This document shows positions 6,447-8,360 of a stretch of DNA of 8,360 nt, in pieces (the stretch's first letter is position 1; each line of letters opens with the position of its first letter). The translations under genes and the position numbers were made by a program. The stretch comes from an uncultured Planctomycetales bacterium (GTDB lineage Bacteria > Planctomycetota > Planctomycetia > Isosphaerales > Isosphaeraceae), in assembly GCA_937907525.1 (NCBI GenBank), contig CALCIB010000401.1, forward strand, positions 1 to 8,360, in the 5' to 3' direction. Below the pieces are notes generated by a model. That model searched no databases, was not told the origin of the DNA, and was given only the letters and a program-made list of their open reading frames with translations.

Positions 6447-8084
6447 TCAGAAGTCGGTCAGCCACTGAAGCTGGAACAGCGTGCCGGTCTCCCCGGCGCG
6501 GTAGCCGGTGAGCAGGTTCTGGGCGGGGGAGTGGAGGATCCGGAGGACCTCGGCCGTGGTCCGCCAGGTCCGGGTGCCCCTGGGGTACCAGTTGAGGCCG
6601 CCGCCGTACTCCACGCCGCCGCCGAACCGGCCGGTGACGAACGACGTCCGGCCGAACGCCTCCAGCTTGCGCCGCTTGAGGAAGTAGCCGGCCTCCAACA
6701 ACCCGCCGGTGGCGAACGGCCGGCCGAACGGCCAGGGCGCGCCGACGGTCTTGACGTCGTTGAGCCATCGGAAGAAGTACTCGCCGTAGATTCCGAAGCC
6801 GCGATGCTTCATCGAGGCGTCGAGCGCCCAAAGCTGAAGGTTCGTCGACGCCACCCTGGTGTTCGGGCCCAGAAGGTTCGGTTGGAAAAGCGCCGTGCCG
6901 TCGGAGAGTCGGACGTCGGTGATCTCCAGGTTGCTCAGCGTCGCGGGGGTCAGGGCGACGTTGGGCTGGTGGGAGACGTTGACGCTGGCGCCGAGCCGGA
7001 AGCTGCGGTCTTCATGGTACTCGACGTCGGAGACGCCGCCGCCGTAATCGTCGGTCGGCTCGTACCAGACCGTCCCGCCGAACGACGCCGACGTCCCGAC
7101 GAGCGGCCCGAGGGTCTCGCCGAAGCGGCCGAGCGAATCGGCGATCATCGCGATGTAGTTCAGACCGTCGATCGGCTCGCCCTGGAGCCAGACGCCGGGA
7201 CCGAAGTCGGCCCGGAAGAAGGTGGTGGCCATGGTCCGGTCGGCCCCGAGCGTCCAGCGGAACGAATCGGTCCATTCGCGGGTGCTGGGGATCTTCCAGA
7301 CCCCCACCCGAAGGTCGACGGCCCGATTGAACCGGTAGTTGATCCAGCCGGAATACCCGGTGAACGCGAACGGCGTCGTCGAGAAGACCATCGCCGTGAA
7401 CTGAAGCTTCGGATCGAACGCGAAGCCGTAGAAGTTGATGAAGTTGCGGGGGACCTCGACGGTGCCGAAGCTCTTGATCGGCTCGTTCATCCCCGTCGCG
7501 CCGACCCAGCCGCGGCGGCTGGGGGCGAAATTCTGGAACCGGACCTGGGTCATCAGGTCGAACCGCAGCTCGAACGGCGTCCGTTGGGTGTCGCGGGGCC
7601 GGACCAGGACGTACTGGCCCAACTCGTCGTCGTAGTCGCCGACGAGGAACTTCCCCAACGAGTCGCCACCCCCGCCGCCGGCCTCGGGAAGGTCGGCGAC
7701 GCCGGTTTCGGCGTCCAACTCCCCGTTGGCCCCTCCGTCCGGGTCCGGGAACGGCGTCGGCGCGGGACCCTCCATGCCGGGAAGATCGGCGACGCCGGTC
7801 TCGGCTTCAAGCGCCTCTTGCAGCGCGGCGGCCGACGCGGGCGCGACCGCCGGGTCGATCGCCTTCGCCTCGCCGTCGTCGAGACGTCGCGACAGCTCCT
7901 CCACCTTGCCGGCGAGCGTCCGATTCCGGTTCGTCAACTCGACGTTGCGACGCTCCAGCGCCTCCAGACGCTTCGATAAGGCGTCGACCGCGGCCGTCAG
8001 GTCCTTCGCCGCGGGCTCCTCGGCCGCGACGCGCGCGGCGGCGAGCAACGCCAGCGACAGGAAAAGCCACGACCGTGGAGCCAT
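6447..8084 (-). CDS. Outer-membrane porin, OprO/OprP-like, with N-terminal coiled coil
   Basis: This 545-residue protein starts with a clear signal peptide (hydrophobic 5-18, cleavage probably after V-A-A at 19-21). Residues 27-75 form a heptad-patterned coiled coil, then comes a Pro/Gly/Asp-rich linker (76-145) and a barrel domain from about 155 with alternating aromatic strands. The segments RNFINFYGFAFDPKLQF (213-229), GVWKIPSTREW (261-271), RTMATTFFR (283-291) and GVWLQGE (297-303) are of the kind seen in phosphate-selective-type porins (Porin_O_P). The chain ends in FQLQWLTDF, with the terminal phenylalanine expected of a beta-barrel assembly signal. The coiled coil may trimerise the protein or tether it across the periplasm. 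I chose the start at 8084 because GAGG lies seven bases upstream and the signal peptide begins there. An in-frame ATG at 8129 would add 15 basic residues before it. Ion selectivity cannot be read from the sequence. Confidence 0.88.
   Translation of the reverse strand: MAPRSWLFLSLALLAAARVAAEEPAAKDLTAAVDALSKRLEALERRNVELTNRNRTLAGKVEELSRRLDDGEAKAIDPAVAPASAAALQEALEAETGVADLPGMEGPAPTPFPDPDGGANGELDAETGVADLPEAGGGGGDSLGKFLVGDYDDELGQYVLVRPRDTQRTPFELRFDLMTQVRFQNFAPSRRGWVGATGMNEPIKSFGTVEVPRNFINFYGFAFDPKLQFTAMVFSTTPFAFTGYSGWINYRFNRAVDLRVGVWKIPSTREWTDSFRWTLGADRTMATTFFRADFGPGVWLQGEPIDGLNYIAMIADSLGRFGETLGPLVGTSASFGGTVWYEPTDDYGGGVSDVEYHEDRSFRLGASVNVSHQPNVALTPATLSNLEITDVRLSDGTALFQPNLLGPNTRVASTNLQLWALDASMKHRGFGIYGEYFFRWLNDVKTVGAPWPFGRPFATGGLLEAGYFLKRRKLEAFGRTSFVTGRFGGGVEYGGGLNWYPRGTRTWRTTAEVLRILHSPAQNLLTGYRAGETGTLFQLQWLTDF
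7686..7808. repeat. Duplicated 30-base motif within the porin linker
   Basis: Two direct copies (7686-7715 and 7779-7808) are 93 bases apart and nearly identical. Both encode AETGVADLP, at porin residues 94-102 and 125-133, bracketing a Pro/Asp/Gly-rich stretch. The in-frame 31-residue period suggests a tandem duplication of one linker unit followed by divergence of the rest. Confidence 0.7.
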
Positions 8085-8091
8085 CCGGCGA

Positions 8092-8095
8092 CCTC
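8092..8095 (-). promoter_or_regulatory. Ribosome binding site of the porin gene
   Basis: GAGG on the minus strand sits seven bases before the ATG at 8084. It supports this start over the upstream in-frame ATG at 8129, which would place a basic extension in front of an otherwise normal signal peptide. Confidence 0.55.
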
Positions 8096-8337
8096 GGAAG
8101 ACATGAGGGCGACGTCGGCCGCGTCCCACCCATCCCCTTCCATCGGCCGATCCGGCGCGGTTCGTCCAGCGAATTCCGAGAATCGCTCAAGTCGATACCG
8201 CTCGAAGGTCGACTTGACGCCGAGCGCCGGTCCCAGGCCCGGTAGCCGCCGTCACGCGGCCGCTCAGGTCGCGATCCGCTCGCGCCCTTCTTCTCGCGGA
8301 AAAAACTGACCGTCACGGATTTTGGGGGTGGTGAACA
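8096..8337. other. Upstream region of the porin gene, no gene seen
   Basis: The region between the porin ribosome site and the repeat at the right edge has no credible coding frame; the frames that cross it lack family features and overlap the porin out of frame. It holds a 10-bp palindrome, ATCGGCCGAT (8142-8151), the long dyad at 8187-8217, an 8-bp GCGGCCGC (8256-8263), and an A+T-richer patch at 8299-8340 with an A6 run (8300-8305) and TGACCGTCA (8307-8315). I could not find a convincing -35/-10 pair facing the porin. Confidence 0.5.
8187..8217. promoter_or_regulatory. Perfect 9-bp inverted repeat upstream of the porin, candidate operator
   Basis: TCAAGTCGA (8187-8195) and its exact complement TCGACTTGA (8209-8217) are separated by 13 bases, so the arm centres are 22 bp apart, about two helical turns. 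This is the geometry expected for a dimeric DNA-binding regulator. It lies 102-133 bases before the porin ATG. If transcribed it would also form a 9-bp stem in the leader. There is no T-run, so it is not an intrinsic terminator. Confidence 0.5.
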
Positions 8338-8360
8338 TAACGGCCTTCCCCCCTCGCGGG
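8338..8360. repeat. Palindromic repeat element, inverted copy 2, cut by the window edge
   Basis: These 23 bases match the reverse complement of 80-102 at 20 positions without gaps, including 11 identical bases in a row at the start (TAACGGCCTTC). Two of the three differences fall in the hairpin loop. The second stem arm would lie beyond the window, so the copy is seen only in part. Confidence 0.6.

Noticed and set aside
6531..7979. A 482-codon plus-strand frame antisense to the porin.
   Set aside because: The porin has a signal peptide, coiled coil and barrel-end signal, whereas the antisense product has no family features.
8085..8129. Longer porin start at the in-frame ATG 8129.
   Set aside because: It would put 15 mostly basic residues before a complete signal peptide, while the ATG at 8084 has a GAGG site at good spacing.

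Overview
The window is very G+C-rich DNA with long frames open on both strands. The protein families point to a planctomycete, most likely of the Isosphaeraceae type (Paludisphaera/Singulisphaera-like). The evidence is a membrane-anchored PknB-like kinase with a large helical-repeat tail, a Tat-exported DUF1501 protein, a LamG-domain secreted protein and an OprO/P-like porin with an N-terminal coiled coil. The taxonomic call is inference from family content and base composition, not from a marker gene.

Layout. Positions 1-268 hold no convincing gene, but they contain a palindromic intergenic repeat element (45-102) and a fragment of a related one (158-174). A minus-strand kinase gene occupies 269-3115. 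A 168-bp divergent intergenic region (3116-3283) holds the kinase ribosome binding site and a candidate plus-strand promoter whose -10 lies in the loop of a perfect 7-bp dyad. A plus-strand gene (3284-4960) encodes a secreted protein in which a seven-bladed beta-propeller appears to be inserted into a LamG jelly roll. After 102 bp comes a plus-strand DUF1501 gene (5063-6445). It converges, with a single base between stop codons, on a minus-strand porin gene (6447-8084). The last 276 bp (8085-8360) are the porin upstream region, with a perfect 9-bp inverted repeat. At the very edge lies the start of a second, inverted copy of the palindromic repeat.

How the genes may work together. The propeller/LamG protein, the DUF1501 protein and the porin all carry export signals and would act in the periplasm or outer membrane. 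The kinase would sense from the periplasmic side through its helical-repeat tail. In planctomycetes DUF1501 genes commonly sit beside DUF1549/DUF1553 (PSCyt/PSD1) genes, which often carry LamG domains. Here the neighbour is a LamG protein with a propeller and no cytochrome-like domain. A shared envelope function is inference from proximity; no substrate can be named from the sequence.

The most interesting items are the split LamG with its self-closing seven-bladed propeller, the DUF1501/LamG-propeller pairing, the two dyads in promoter regions, and the inverted palindromic repeats at the two ends of the window.
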